From positions 744,001 to 808,000 of the forward strand of contig NZ_RBKU01000001.1 of NCBI RefSeq assembly GCF_003633615.1: a stretch of 64,000 bases of DNA, in the 5' to 3' direction. The notes under the pieces were generated by a model, which was not told the origin of the DNA, made no database searches, and worked only from the letters and a program-made list of their open reading frames with translations. Source of the DNA: Mucilaginibacter gracilis. GTDB taxonomy: Bacteria; Bacteroidota; Bacteroidia; Sphingobacteriales; Sphingobacteriaceae. Of the stretch, positions 19,072-28,365 are shown piece after piece. The position numbers and the translations under genes are program-made. Within the stretch, counting starts at the first letter, position 1, and each line of letters opens with the position of its first letter.

Positions 19072-19505
19072 ACTTGAAATACAAAATTACCAGAATTTTA
19101 ATTGAAAAATATGCCATCCTTTTTCGGCTAAATGTTAACACAGTTATATTGACCTTTATGCATCTGCACATACCTACGACACTACCGCTCAAACAACCAA
19201 AGCTCAAGACAGTGAAAAATTTTAAGGTTTCGCGGTGATAGAGACGGTTTATTATACAGGAAATGTAGTGATCGGCAGATGGAAAACCAATTTCACTGCC
19301 CACTGCTCAACAGTTTACTTTTTTCTTTTAAAAGATTGAAATGAAGTGCCAAAGATGGTTATTTAAAATTGACCGAAGGGATCAATCAGTTCGTCTTACC
19401 CACATTGGTCAATTTAGCATGTAATATGGGGTGGCTCCAGGAACATATAATTCTTGTCTAAGCCCAAAATTGCCACTTTTTAACAATACAATACTTGCAA
19501 ATAGA
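19072..19505. other. Intergenic stretch between converging genes
   Basis: The regulator gene ends on the left and the barrel-tailed gene ends on the right, both pointing inward. No frame here has recognisable motifs, and no strong terminator hairpin was found. Short protein-like fragments occur in several frames, perhaps remains of a decayed gene, but I cannot assign them. Confidence 0.4.
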
Positions 19506-21212
19506 TTAGCGCCTCTTATTTAATTGAAATCCAATTCCAAACAGGAAGGAATGGGAATTGAATTTATAACTTCCCAAGTCAGAACTTACTTTATAAGGGG
19601 TAAGACTTTGCTGATACTTTGCTTCAATATTAAACCGTCTTATTTGAATACCTATACCAACTGAAACACCTAAATTGAATTTGGGTGTAAGAACTGTTTG
19701 TGCCAATGCTGCGTTGATTGCTTTGGTGTGCTGCATAGTATCTAACGGAACTGGGGCATATCCAACTTTGCTAAGGATTGCGGTTTGCTTAACCGGTATG
19801 CTAAATACGGGGCCTCCTTTAAGACTGATGGTTTTTGACAGTCTATACCCTAAATTAAAAGGAATATCCAATACATAAATTTTCCGGGAGTCATTTATGC
19901 TAAATGGAGGTATGGAATCGGGCCGGAAGTAACTGGGATGAGAATAACTACCCGAAACCGTCCTTCCAGTGTTAATCAAAAACTCGGGGCTTAAATACCA
20001 ATGATCGTTAATAATGTCAAAAGAGGCATATGCTCCAAAATAAAAATTGTTAGCGATATTATTAGTGTTATATCCTGCTGTTATGCCGTAATTGAAACCA
20101 GTTCCATAATCAAGCTGTGTGCCGTTTGAATTGTTGCTGCCTAAAAGGGAGCCGCCACTAAAAAGCCTATTAAAGATAGAAACGCCTTTTGCTTTGATAG
20201 GCTTATCCTGTTTAACGCTCTTATCCTTAACCCTCTTATTCTTTTTAAAGTGTTTGTTCAGGTCTTCCTTAAAGGCATATATATTTTGGCTATTCACAGT
20301 GCTGTCAGTACCTGATGAGCCAGTCGTCCTGTTATCGGTTCTTGATACTGAATTTTTCTCTTTACCAGCTAATGACTGCGCAGATGAGCTTTTGTCGTTA
20401 AAAGGATCAACATCGTTTGTATTTTGTTCAATTGTCGTTAATGCCTCTCTTTTTAAACCTATATTACTATCGTTTGATATTGTTTTATTATCAGGGCCCG
20501 GTTTCTTACTTGAATTAGACATATTTAAACCCGGCTTATTACTCATGTTTGCGCTTGCCTGCGTTTTATAATAAGTACGATGCGATGAATTATTGTTTGA
20601 GGCTATATTATTCGCCCTGCTTGTTTTTGAAAGCTGGGGAGTAGAAGTCAATAATTGAGGTATATTATTGTAATTGTGGCTTTTCGCACTGCCATACACA
20701 TTTTTGTTAGTAGGCGCTATTGTGCTTGATCCCCGGGTAGAAGCTAATAATTGAGAGCTATTTTTGGCATTATTGAGCTCGGTATTGTTAGCATTACTAT
20801 CTGTTGCTGATGTTTTGCCTGGAAAGTCTTGTTTTTTATCAGAGCTTATAGAATAAGCACTATCGGCAGGCGTAATTTTTTCTAGCCCATTCTTAGTTGA
20901 ATGTTCAATCAAACCTTTTACATGTTCTTTCTCTTTCTTGATCTTGTTGTGGGATGGTTTAGCTACAAAATAGGCAATCGTACAAATAATTGCTGCTGCA
21001 GGTAAGGCGAACCCTAATAAGGAAACGACCTTGGAAATAAATGGTTTAGCTAATTTGCCGCCACCTGCGCTATTACCCGTCGTTGGATTCACAGGCAGCT
21101 GCTGGTCTAATATCAGCTTCATCCCAGCCCATGCCTGATCTGTGTCCTTGGATAGGGGGAGTTCTTCCAGCTTTTCCCGCCAAAGTTTTTTATACCACTC
21201 TGAATTTTTCAT
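19506..21212 (-). CDS. Membrane-anchored protein with C-terminal outer-membrane-barrel-like domain
   Basis: The 568-residue product has a short cytoplasmic N-terminus (1-57, starting MKNSEWYKKLWREKLEEL), one membrane helix (about 60-83, VVSLLGFALPAAAIICTIAY) and a long Asn/Ser/Thr-rich low-complexity region (about 90-320). The C-terminal beta-rich domain (about 340-568) resembles PorT/OmpA-like eight-strand barrels and ends FGIGFQLNKR. Its start overlaps the end of the ECF sigma gene by four bases (ATGA), the usual layout for a sigma factor and its membrane anti-sigma partner. It may therefore be an anti-sigma factor whose flexible arm spans the periplasm to reach the outer membrane. That role is inferred only. 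Confidence 0.75.
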   Translation of the reverse strand: MKNSEWYKKLWREKLEELPLSKDTDQAWAGMKLILDQQLPVNPTTGNSAGGGKLAKPFISKVVSLLGFALPAAAIICTIAYFVAKPSHNKIKKEKEHVKGLIEHSTKNGLEKITPADSAYSISSDKKQDFPGKTSATDSNANNTELNNAKNSSQLLASTRGSSTIAPTNKNVYGSAKSHNYNNIPQLLTSTPQLSKTSRANNIASNNNSSHRTYYKTQASANMSNKPGLNMSNSSKKPGPDNKTISNDSNIGLKREALTTIEQNTNDVDPFNDKSSSAQSLAGKEKNSVSRTDNRTTGSSGTDSTVNSQNIYAFKEDLNKHFKKNKRVKDKSVKQDKPIKAKGVSIFNRLFSGGSLLGSNNSNGTQLDYGTGFNYGITAGYNTNNIANNFYFGAYASFDIINDHWYLSPEFLINTGRTVSGSYSHPSYFRPDSIPPFSINDSRKIYVLDIPFNLGYRLSKTISLKGGPVFSIPVKQTAILSKVGYAPVPLDTMQHTKAINAALAQTVLTPKFNLGVSVGIGIQIRRFNIEAKYQQSLTPYKVSSDLGSYKFNSHSFLFGIGFQLNKRR

Positions 21213-21793
21213 CTTGCTTGTTTGTCTTTTTCAGTTGGTTTATGATCGCTTTTTGCGCTAGCTTCAAGAATACTTCGTAATTGCTTTTTTGCCTCTGCTA
21301 AATGCCACCTTGATGTGCCTTCAGTTATACTTAATTTTTCACCGATCTCCTTATGCGAATATCCGTCAATAACGGATAAATTGAAAACCATCTGGGTTGC
21401 AACCGGTAAAATTCGAATCGTTTTAATTAAGTCTTCAGCATATAGCTTTTCTAATATTTCCGGAGAAACAAAAACATCTCCAGGGTCATTTGCAAGATGT
21501 ACATCCTTGTTAAACTTAATTTCCTTTCTTACCAGATCAATACAGGTTCTCATCATAATCACCTTTATCCAACCGGTAAGTTCGCCCTTACTTTCATCGA
21601 ACGAATTGATATGCTGGAACACCTTTAAAAAACCTAAATTTGCAGCCTCTTCGGCCAGTTCTCCAGATTTTAAATATCGGTTACATAGCTGCCACATTTC
21701 CTTATAATATAGCTTGTATAAACCCTCCTGTGCCAAGCGTTCATTGGCAATACAGCCTTTAATTAGCTTGGATTTATTAGAAAATAGGTTCAT
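21209..21793 (-). CDS. ECF RNA polymerase sigma factor
   Basis: The 194-residue sigma factor has region 2 (about 20-90: LYKLYYKEMWQLCNRYLKSG, then AANLGFLKVFQHINSFDESK) and region 4 (about 120-172: ILPVATQMVFNLSVIDGYSH, KLSITEGTSRWHLAEAKKQL). The C-terminal 20 residues are charged. It is coupled by a 4-base overlap to the membrane-anchored barrel-tailed protein, its likely partner. No TonB receptor follows, unlike the two sigma sets at the left of the window. Confidence 0.9.
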   Translation of the reverse strand: MNLFSNKSKLIKGCIANERLAQEGLYKLYYKEMWQLCNRYLKSGELAEEAANLGFLKVFQHINSFDESKGELTGWIKVIMMRTCIDLVRKEIKFNKDVHLANDPGDVFVSPEILEKLYAEDLIKTIRILPVATQMVFNLSVIDGYSHKEIGEKLSITEGTSRWHLAEAKKQLRSILEASAKSDHKPTEKDKQAR

Positions 21794-21962
21794 TCAGGTA
21801 GTTCGGTAGTTCAATAAACATAAGTATCCTTAGATATATAGTACGCATAAATAAGATAAAACGCGGGGTAGATATGAAAATATATAAATTTTATTAAGAT
21901 CAATTTTTTACCCCGCATTTACTCCCCGATGGCCGTATTGAATAAGAAAGAGCTATTCAATA

Positions 21963-22883
21963 ATGTTCCATCAAGAGAGTTTAATGTTTAATCAAGAGAG
22001 TTATGATCGCCATAGCGAGTGGTACAATCTGCACTATCCAACTGAAGCTAATAAGGTTGCTTATTATAAAAAAGTAAAAGCCTTATCGGATGATACTGTT
22101 TCCAAGTGGCTTCAAAATATTTTCTTTCGTTGTTTAACCCCTCTATTGGTTACACCATCACAAAAATGGTTAACCGTGGGAGATGCCTACGGATTTGATG
22201 CGCAATATATTCTATCAAATGGCGGCAATGCTTTAGCAACTGACCTTAATATTGATTTTTTAAAGGTTGCAAAGGATGAAGAAATTATTAGGGAATATGC
22301 TGCTGAAAATGCTGAAAAGCTTTCCTTTGATAATGATAAATTTGATTATGTGCTTTGTAAGGAATCGTATCATCACTTTCCCCGGCCATATGCGGCGTTA
22401 TATGAAATGATAAGGGTAGCTAAAAAGGGTATTGTGGTCATAGAGCCTCAAGACCCTGTTTCTAAAATGCCATTATTACTGTTGCTCAATAATTTGCTGG
22501 CTAACTATGTTCATTTACTTAATAAAGTTTGGAAAAATCGCTTTTCTTATGAGCCTGTAGGTAATTTTGTATATAAGGTATCTGAAAGAGAATTTGAAAA
22601 ATTTGCAGCGGGATTAAATCTTCCCTTAGTGGCGTTTAAAAAGATCAATCCTAATTTCTATTTTCAGGGCGCTGCCGACGTGAAAACAGACGATAAAAAC
22701 AGCAAGTTTCTATTAATAAAAATCAAAAAAAAGCTATTGGATATTTTAGTCAGCTTAAAAATACTCCCTGGTCAGGTACTGGCTACCATCGTTTTTAAAC
22801 AATTTCCTAATGATAATGAACTTAAAAAGCTAAAAAAAACCGGCTATCATTTAGTTTATATTCCTAAAAATCCTTATTTATAA
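21963..22883 (+). CDS. Class I SAM-dependent methyltransferase
   Basis: The 306-residue protein carries a Methyltransf_11-type Rossmann fold. The SAM loop is LTVGDAYGFDAQYIL (about 75-90), followed by the acidic residue in ALATDLNIDFLKVAK, motif IV in FDYVLCKESYHHFPRPYAAL and a post-loop strand GIVVIEPQD. The C-terminal 110 residues probably form the substrate cap. A second in-frame ATG at 21984 (MFNQESYDRH) is an equally plausible start, because the first seven codons partly duplicate the next ones. Substrate unknown. It is monocistronic and divergent from the sigma gene. Confidence 0.85.
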   Translation: MFHQESLMFNQESYDRHSEWYNLHYPTEANKVAYYKKVKALSDDTVSKWLQNIFFRCLTPLLVTPSQKWLTVGDAYGFDAQYILSNGGNALATDLNIDFLKVAKDEEIIREYAAENAEKLSFDNDKFDYVLCKESYHHFPRPYAALYEMIRVAKKGIVVIEPQDPVSKMPLLLLLNNLLANYVHLLNKVWKNRFSYEPVGNFVYKVSEREFEKFAAGLNLPLVAFKKINPNFYFQGAADVKTDDKNSKFLLIKIKKKLLDILVSLKILPGQVLATIVFKQFPNDNELKKLKKTGYHLVYIPKNPYL

Positions 22884-23224
22884 TTACAACTATGTGTGTA
22901 AGATGTCTACGCGTGAAATAGAAGAAAAAAGGCTGTTTGTTCAAATTCCTATAATAAAATATGGCTTGTACAAATTGCTTAATCCAGAGATGGTTTATGC
23001 AATTTAATCTAAATATAGAATTGACTACATCGGTTGTTCTTATTATCTTGAATTGTGGAAACTGTAATGCACCTTTGAAGTCCCCATGTTCACACACACA
23101 ATTGAAATTAACTTCTGCTTTAAGGCCGCACCGTTTGTAACCTTCAATGATGTTGCAACTGCCCGAACCGATGACGATTTTAATCAAAAGCTAAAACCAT
23201 ATAACTTTTCTAACACCTATAACC
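22884..23224. other. Intergenic stretch with no supported gene
   Basis: It lies between two plus-strand genes. A 107-codon minus-strand frame spans it but has no motif and no sensible composition. No hairpin terminator or RNA gene was recognised. Confidence 0.4.
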
Positions 23225-24355
23225 ATGAAAAAAATCTTCTTATCACTTTGGTTTTTAACAAGTACAACGCTCCTATTTGCACAAGATGGCAATGTCAATT
23301 TCACCCCACGCTTTCAACAAAAAAATAAAGGAAAATATAAGATAGAGATCAACGAAGTGAAGGAACTGATCCATATCATGATCGCCATCACTAAATTCGG
23401 GCTTGGCAATGATGATATGATCCAGCAAAAAGGGGCGTATTACCAGTATGTCCTCCGGCAATTCAAGCCCTATCAAAATGAACCTGTCATAGCCACTTTC
23501 GATTCGCTTCTTAAACAAAGCCCGCTTAACTATGTTTTCTTGACGGGTAACGCCATCTCTTATAACTTTAGTCAGAAGAAGTTAGTGCCCGATGAAATCT
23601 TTATTCTGCCTGCCGATGAGGTCAGTACCCAGAAAATAACAGTCAACCCTATTACAACTTATAAAGCCGGAATTGAGCATTTTGCTGAGATATCGGGCTT
23701 TCGGACATTCTTCGCCACGCATAAAAACTTCTACAAAGAACTTGTCACGGATTATGAAAAAAATGGCTATCTCAAAAAACAATGGAAATGGCTGGAGAAA
23801 AATTTCAACACCAAAATAGCGAACTACCAGATACTTTGCTCTCCGCTGATCAACGGTCTGAACTATACCTTTGATTATGGTGACAGCAATTTCAAAATGA
23901 TACAGATGGTACTTCCGCCGCTCGATCATAATGAACAATGGTCGCCGGCTTTTACAGAGGCGATGAATACCAAAGGTATGTTTACCGAGATTGACCACAA
24001 TTATGTACGTAAACCTTCTAATGATCATGAAATGGAGATAAACGCGGCATTGAAAGAACGCAAAAAATGGGTGGATACGACCTATGGAACAGAATATTAC
24101 CAGAACCCAGTTAAGGTATTCAATGAATATATGACCTTTGGTGTTTTTATCCTGTACTGTGAGGATATTTTTAAGAACGATACTCAAACGCTGAGGATGA
24201 TTTATAAAGATGTAAACGAAGTGATGAGCAAACAACGGGGATTTATAAAAATGCCACTGTTCAATGATTATTTGACTAGTCTTCGTAAAAGATATCCTAA
24301 TAGAAAAATTGATGATCTATATCCTGAGCTGCTCCAATGGTGTGCGGCCCAGTAA
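23225..24355 (+). CDS. Secreted protein of unknown function (DUF4932-like)
   Basis: The 376-residue protein has a signal peptide (1-19, ending TTLLFAQ). The mature part begins with a beta-strand-rich region containing INEVKELIHIMIAITKFGLG and later has MFTEIDHNYVRKPSNDHEM. These resemble the DUF4932 family from memory, but I cannot confirm it. The EIDHNYV segment could hold a metal site. The C-terminus ends LYPELLQWCAAQ. A decayed gene follows on the same strand, so the original operon is broken. Confidence 0.6.
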   Translation: MKKIFLSLWFLTSTTLLFAQDGNVNFTPRFQQKNKGKYKIEINEVKELIHIMIAITKFGLGNDDMIQQKGAYYQYVLRQFKPYQNEPVIATFDSLLKQSPLNYVFLTGNAISYNFSQKKLVPDEIFILPADEVSTQKITVNPITTYKAGIEHFAEISGFRTFFATHKNFYKELVTDYEKNGYLKKQWKWLEKNFNTKIANYQILCSPLINGLNYTFDYGDSNFKMIQMVLPPLDHNEQWSPAFTEAMNTKGMFTEIDHNYVRKPSNDHEMEINAALKERKKWVDTTYGTEYYQNPVKVFNEYMTFGVFILYCEDIFKNDTQTLRMIYKDVNEVMSKQRGFIKMPLFNDYLTSLRKRYPNRKIDDLYPELLQWCAAQ

Positions 24356-24811
24356 GTGTTATAGGTGGATATACCGCTGATATTGACCACCTGATTCCGG
24401 TGGAATGCTGGGCCACGTATTGCGAAGCATCTATACTGGCTGCCCGCTATGGTGATACGATCACTAAAGTGTTTTTTGCGTCTCAGCGCGCCAATTACCT
24501 GATCGGCGGTTATGAAGGAAGGGCTAACCTGGCTACCGATTACAACGATAGTGGTGTGTCGTACGGTAAGGTGCCTGTCTGTTTTTATGTTATAAAACCA
24601 ATTAGACAGAGAAAAATTCGATGCAGCCATGCGCCCGTTTATTCTTTCGGATCAACAGGATGTTAATCATTTCATGCAATTCATGAGTAAGGCTGCCGGT
24701 AAGGATATGAAATCATTTATCCTACCCAGGCTGAAAAATAAAACGATTCCACTTTTAGGTTTCTGGCAGGAAAGTGGCCGTTTAGTTATCAGTCAGCAAA
24801 CTGACCTGTTT
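24356..24811 (+). pseudogene. Frameshifted remnant of a larger protein gene
   Basis: Two adjacent frames give protein-like sequence that joins smoothly. The first reads GYTADIDHLIPVECWATYCE and, further on, SYGKVPVCFYVI, up to about 24590. The second reads NQLDREKFDAAMRPFILSDQ and then DMKSFILPRLKNKTIPLLGF. Together they look like the C-terminal part of a large enzyme, possibly M1-aminopeptidase-like, with a frameshift near 24590. No start codon or N-terminal domain remains, and the end runs into the converging aspartyl protease gene. The family assignment is weak, but the frameshift reading is better supported. Confidence 0.45.
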
Positions 24812-25975
24812 TCATCCGCCTCTTTTCTCTTGGTCGGCATATTCAATGTCATAAAGATGGTTTGGCTTGAGATAGACCACGTTTTTTTGAAAGTCAAGCA
24901 CCGTGTTGAACCTTTTCAAAACATCACTTCCCAAATAATGAACGTTGACACCCGGCATCGGCTTACCTTGAGTCATGATTTGCGCCGGAACGTTCTTCAG
25001 TTGAAATTCTCCTATTTTTAAGCTTTCCAGATTGGAGGTGATGACGGGTACTTCATTGCCCCTCGTCCCGTGCATTATGACCTTCTTAATAAGCCGCATT
25101 TTATTAGTGGGAAACTGCGCCCCTGTGAGTGCATCGTTGTCAAGCATAACCGCTCTTTGGTAGCCTAAATCAAAAAAGAACAAACTTTTATTTATGGTAC
25201 CACCTTGTGAAATTTCACTTTCAATGAAAGGTTTGTTCTTAATGTATGTGATATTGAATTTAGCGTATTGGGTATCGTGCGCAATCTGCCTTGGCATCTT
25301 AGAGTGAACAATCATCCTGTTATGATCGTAATCCAGCTCTACAATCATCCCATCAAACAGGTTCCAGCCAAGCAAGCCATCCACTTCGTTACCTGCTATC
25401 GATATATCATATATTTTACTCTTAAACGTTTGGTTCCCGATTTGTATATCATAAGCGTTATTATAAAGTTGAGGCCGCGACTTTACCTTTGATTTTAAAG
25501 CGTCAGTCGTGATACATATTTCAGTTGCTCCGCTATCAAAATTAAGTAACAACGAGTCCGTTCCATTCAATACAACAGGTAGAAAGTTAGTGTTGAACTG
25601 GTTGATAAAAAAGGGGATTGTGTCATGAATTTCTACAGATATTTTACTAAAATCTTTCACCTGGGTACTTTGAATCCTGGTAAAACAGGAATCTTTACCA
25701 TTAAGCAGAACAATAAAATCCTTGTATTTTCCTGGCGCTATTTTGAAGCTAATAGAGTCAATATCTGTTTTAAACTTTACAGTGCCCGGGTAAGCCAGTT
25801 TTCCGGTTGAATGAATGTCTGGCTTTAACTTGGGGTTGATGCTCCAGTTAGATGCAACATTGTTAGGTTCAAAAATTTTAGCCTGGTTGGAAGTCGCCCG
25901 GATAACCGGTAAGTTATTTTGAGAGAAGCCGCAAAACGAGATCAAGACTAACGATAAGGTCAAAATATTTTTCAT
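24812..25975 (-). CDS. Secreted retropepsin-like aspartyl protease
   Basis: From the ATG at 25975 the protein has 387 residues, with a signal peptide MKNILTLSLVLISFCGFSQ. A longer frame from 26095 adds 40 residues that do not look like a leader, so I reject that start. The motif LLNFDSGATEIC gives the catalytic Asp of an aspartyl protease. A flap/hydrophobic pair follows (GNEVDGLLGWNLFDGMIVEL). A second lobe has FFDLGYQRAVML, where DLG stands in place of D-T/S-G, and it ends with YLGSDVLKRFNTVLDF. Bacteroidota have many such two-lobe periplasmic proteases of unknown substrate. An S41 peptidase gene lies directly upstream. Confidence 0.75.
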   Translation of the reverse strand: MKNILTLSLVLISFCGFSQNNLPVIRATSNQAKIFEPNNVASNWSINPKLKPDIHSTGKLAYPGTVKFKTDIDSISFKIAPGKYKDFIVLLNGKDSCFTRIQSTQVKDFSKISVEIHDTIPFFINQFNTNFLPVVLNGTDSLLLNFDSGATEICITTDALKSKVKSRPQLYNNAYDIQIGNQTFKSKIYDISIAGNEVDGLLGWNLFDGMIVELDYDHNRMIVHSKMPRQIAHDTQYAKFNITYIKNKPFIESEISQGGTINKSLFFFDLGYQRAVMLDNDALTGAQFPTNKMRLIKKVIMHGTRGNEVPVITSNLESLKIGEFQLKNVPAQIMTQGKPMPGVNVHYLGSDVLKRFNTVLDFQKNVVYLKPNHLYDIEYADQEKRGG

Positions 25976-26118
25976 AATATAGCTTCTGGGGTTGTATATG
26001 TTAAGAACATTCTGGCTATCAAAAAGTATAAACCTTTGGCCTAAGAATCCTGCACTATCAAATCTTCGGCCTTCTTCCAAGCAGATTATTGGCAATTTGT
26101 TTTACGTGATGGCAATTC

Positions 26119-27144
26119 TTACCTAGTTTTCAAAATCCATTTCCGCGCAGCACTGACTTTTTTATCGTTATCCAGATTTTCAAAATCGTCACCTCCTTCA
26201 ATTAATATGTTGGGAGAGATATTGCCTTTATAAATATATCCCAAACGGTCGGCATCAAAACCGATAGCGAGATTCAGGCCCGCATCCTTATTGATTATAA
26301 AACCCTGGTTGGCGGTTGTATATCCCGCGCTGTTTTCGCCGATAAGAACCGCTTTCTTCCTGCCAACGAAACTGATCGCGACCACTTCTCCCGAACTGGC
26401 TGTCCGGCCGCTGATCAGTACCGCAATGGGCACAATTTTGTTTCCTTCTCTTTTTACGCTGGTAATCTTGGAGGCCTGTGCGCTATCGATATAAATATTA
26501 CCATTCCTGATGCTCCATATCCCGTCTTGTTGCCCGTGCTGATTTACAAAGGCACCGATCTTTCCATCTCCAAGCAAATTACCAAGACCCGCCAACATCT
26601 GGTACATATTACCCCCTGTATTTACCCGCAGATCAATGATCCAGCCTTTAACGTTTTTGTTATCAACCGCAGCAATTGCATCCCGGATCTTTTGTGAGTC
26701 ATCGTCGATATGCTGAGCACTGAAATCGTTATTTCCGGGTAGTAGAATGTATCCAATATTTCCAGATAGCATTTTCACAATAACGGTATCATACATTTTA
26801 ACAGCCGCTATCACCGTTTGGTTGTGATAGGGAGCTGAATGTTTCCAGTAATAGGATTTACCTTTAAACTTCAATGCCCCATGATGATCTCCGATCTGCT
26901 CGAACAGGTAAGGATAGACAAGTAAAATATCTTCATAACTTTTCCCCCCGGCTGCCTTTTGATAGATGAGTCTTCGCAAGTCAGGCCAATCTACAGAATC
27001 CCTGTTAATTGAATTCGCCTGAACAATGTCCATGCTTTTATCCAAAAAGGACTTAACGCTATCAGGCATAGAAACCTGTGCTTTGAGACGGAAGCCGGTA
27101 ATAAATAATAACCAAAACAGGAAAATAGTCGCTTTCATATTCAT
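26119..27144 (-). CDS. Secreted S41-family (C-terminal-processing-like) peptidase
   Basis: The 341-residue protein has a signal peptide (about 1-22, ending GFRLKAQ), an N-terminal helical domain, and an S41 catalytic core. The core contains GYILLPGNNDFS, the strand VKGWIIDLRVNTGGNMYQML and the nucleophile serine region ISGRTASSGEVVAISFVG. The segment VLIGENSAGYTTANQGF takes the place of the usual Lys-containing motif, so the Lys general base of CtpA is not evident. No PDZ domain is visible. The aspartyl protease gene follows on the same strand after a gap of about 140 bases, and the two may form a proteolytic pair. Confidence 0.82.
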   Translation of the reverse strand: MNMKATIFLFWLLFITGFRLKAQVSMPDSVKSFLDKSMDIVQANSINRDSVDWPDLRRLIYQKAAGGKSYEDILLVYPYLFEQIGDHHGALKFKGKSYYWKHSAPYHNQTVIAAVKMYDTVIVKMLSGNIGYILLPGNNDFSAQHIDDDSQKIRDAIAAVDNKNVKGWIIDLRVNTGGNMYQMLAGLGNLLGDGKIGAFVNQHGQQDGIWSIRNGNIYIDSAQASKITSVKREGNKIVPIAVLISGRTASSGEVVAISFVGRKKAVLIGENSAGYTTANQGFIINKDAGLNLAIGFDADRLGYIYKGNISPNILIEGGDDFENLDNDKKVSAARKWILKTR

Positions 27145-27347
27145 AAGATGACTTTTAATCGCAAAATGTCACGCTCAGTTTTAAATAATTAGTGCTGTAG
27201 TTTAAATCACCGGGGGGAGTTTGACCGTCAAATCTAATCATAATAAGGTCTGAAGTACTAAAGTGTCTGAAAAATACGGTACCATTGAAACTGGATCAGG
27301 GACTATAAAGTAAAAGGTATAAAAGGGTTAGAAAAGCCACCCCGGCG

Positions 27348-27517
27348 TTGATATTCCGTGACGCCTGACCCGGCGATTCCGTAGAATGTAGAGCACCGAT
27401 TTGTGTAGTTGACGTTTAAAATTTCAATTAAGAATCAATTAGTTGATATGGTCAAAGTGTCGGGGAACTAACTATTCGATATTCCCGAACGAGGTTTCAA
27501 CGGCCCCGGAATGTCCA
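27348..27517 (+). repeat. IS21-like end remnant, copy 2 of a dispersed repeat
   Basis: This is the second copy of the element at 12836-13007, in the same orientation. It keeps the 22-bp periodicity of the GAA(C/T) cores (27465, 27487, 27509), although several CGG positions have drifted (for example CCCGAAC). The stretch 27145-27608 around it contains no gene. The copy separates the S41 gene from the LytTR regulator gene. Confidence 0.6.
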
Positions 27518-27608
27518 TTTAGTCAGCGTAAATAAGCTTAATATGCTTTATCCACATTTTTCAATTTCATAGCTTACCCTCAAATCATAGCTTTTGATAC
27601 TCACACTA

Positions 27609-28364
27609 TCATTGTATTTTAAAAAACGATTTAACGATACTCTTCTTTTGCTTTGAGATAGGTACTTTGCTGCCTGTGTATTCCATAATTAGGTATCCCG
27701 AATCCTCATTAAGAATACTTACTATATGCTTTTTATTAACGAGGTGCGATTGATGGCAACGGATAAAACCATACGGTGAAAGGAGTTCCTCATACTCATA
27801 CATAGGCTTTGATATCAAATGTGATACCCCGTCAACTAAAAAGAAAGTTGTATAATTATTTGATGATTCGCATCTCACTATGTTTTTAACGGGAATTAGG
27901 TACGTTTCCTTTAACGTTGGCAATGCGATTTTTTCATTCTCGTCTCGGTCTTGGTTATCTAACAAGTAGAGCAAATTCTCCAGTCTTAAATTTTGCTTTT
28001 TAGTACTAATCCTATCCTTTATTTTATCTACTGCTTTGTTTAATTCGATAATGCTTATTGGCTTAAGCAAATAATCGAGTGCCGAAAATTTTATGGCCAT
28101 TATTCCATACTCATCATAAGCGGTAACAAAAATAACTTCAAAAGAGCGTTCATCCAAAGATTTCAAAAGCTCAAAACCATTCATGCCCCGCATCTGGATA
28201 TCTAAGAAAACTACATCTGGCTTTAAATCTAAAATTAACCCTCTTGCCTGCGAGGGAGATGTTGCGGTACCAGCCACTTCAATTTCAGAATGTTGGCTAT
28301 TTAATAATGATTGTAAATTTCTAATATTAAACCGCTCGTCATCAACAATTATAGCTTTTATCAT
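27609..28364 (-). CDS. LytTR-family response regulator
   Basis: The 251-residue regulator has a receiver domain with Asp8-Asp9 (IIVDDERF), phosphoacceptor Asp55 (VFLDIQMRG) and Lys in YLLKPI. Its LytTR DNA-binding domain covers about residues 150-250 (YLIPVKNIVRCESSNNYTTF, IRCHQSHLVNKKHI). It starts one base after the kinase gene stop. Because that kinase is broken by an insertion sequence, the regulator is now an orphan unless another kinase phosphorylates it. Confidence 0.92.
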   Translation of the reverse strand: MIKAIIVDDERFNIRNLQSLLNSQHSEIEVAGTATSPSQARGLILDLKPDVVFLDIQMRGMNGFELLKSLDERSFEVIFVTAYDEYGIMAIKFSALDYLLKPISIIELNKAVDKIKDRISTKKQNLRLENLLYLLDNQDRDENEKIALPTLKETYLIPVKNIVRCESSNNYTTFFLVDGVSHLISKPMYEYEELLSPYGFIRCHQSHLVNKKHIVSILNEDSGYLIMEYTGSKVPISKQKKSIVKSFFKIQ

Positions 28365-28365
28365 T

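Noticed and set aside
22864..23187. 107-codon minus-strand frame in the gap after the methyltransferase gene
   Set aside because: Composition looks random (many Ile, Phe, His, Cys) and it overlaps the end of a well-supported gene.
24268..24630. 120-codon minus-strand frame opposite the gene remnant
   Set aside because: The opposite strand gives more convincing protein sequence in this stretch, so this is a shadow frame.
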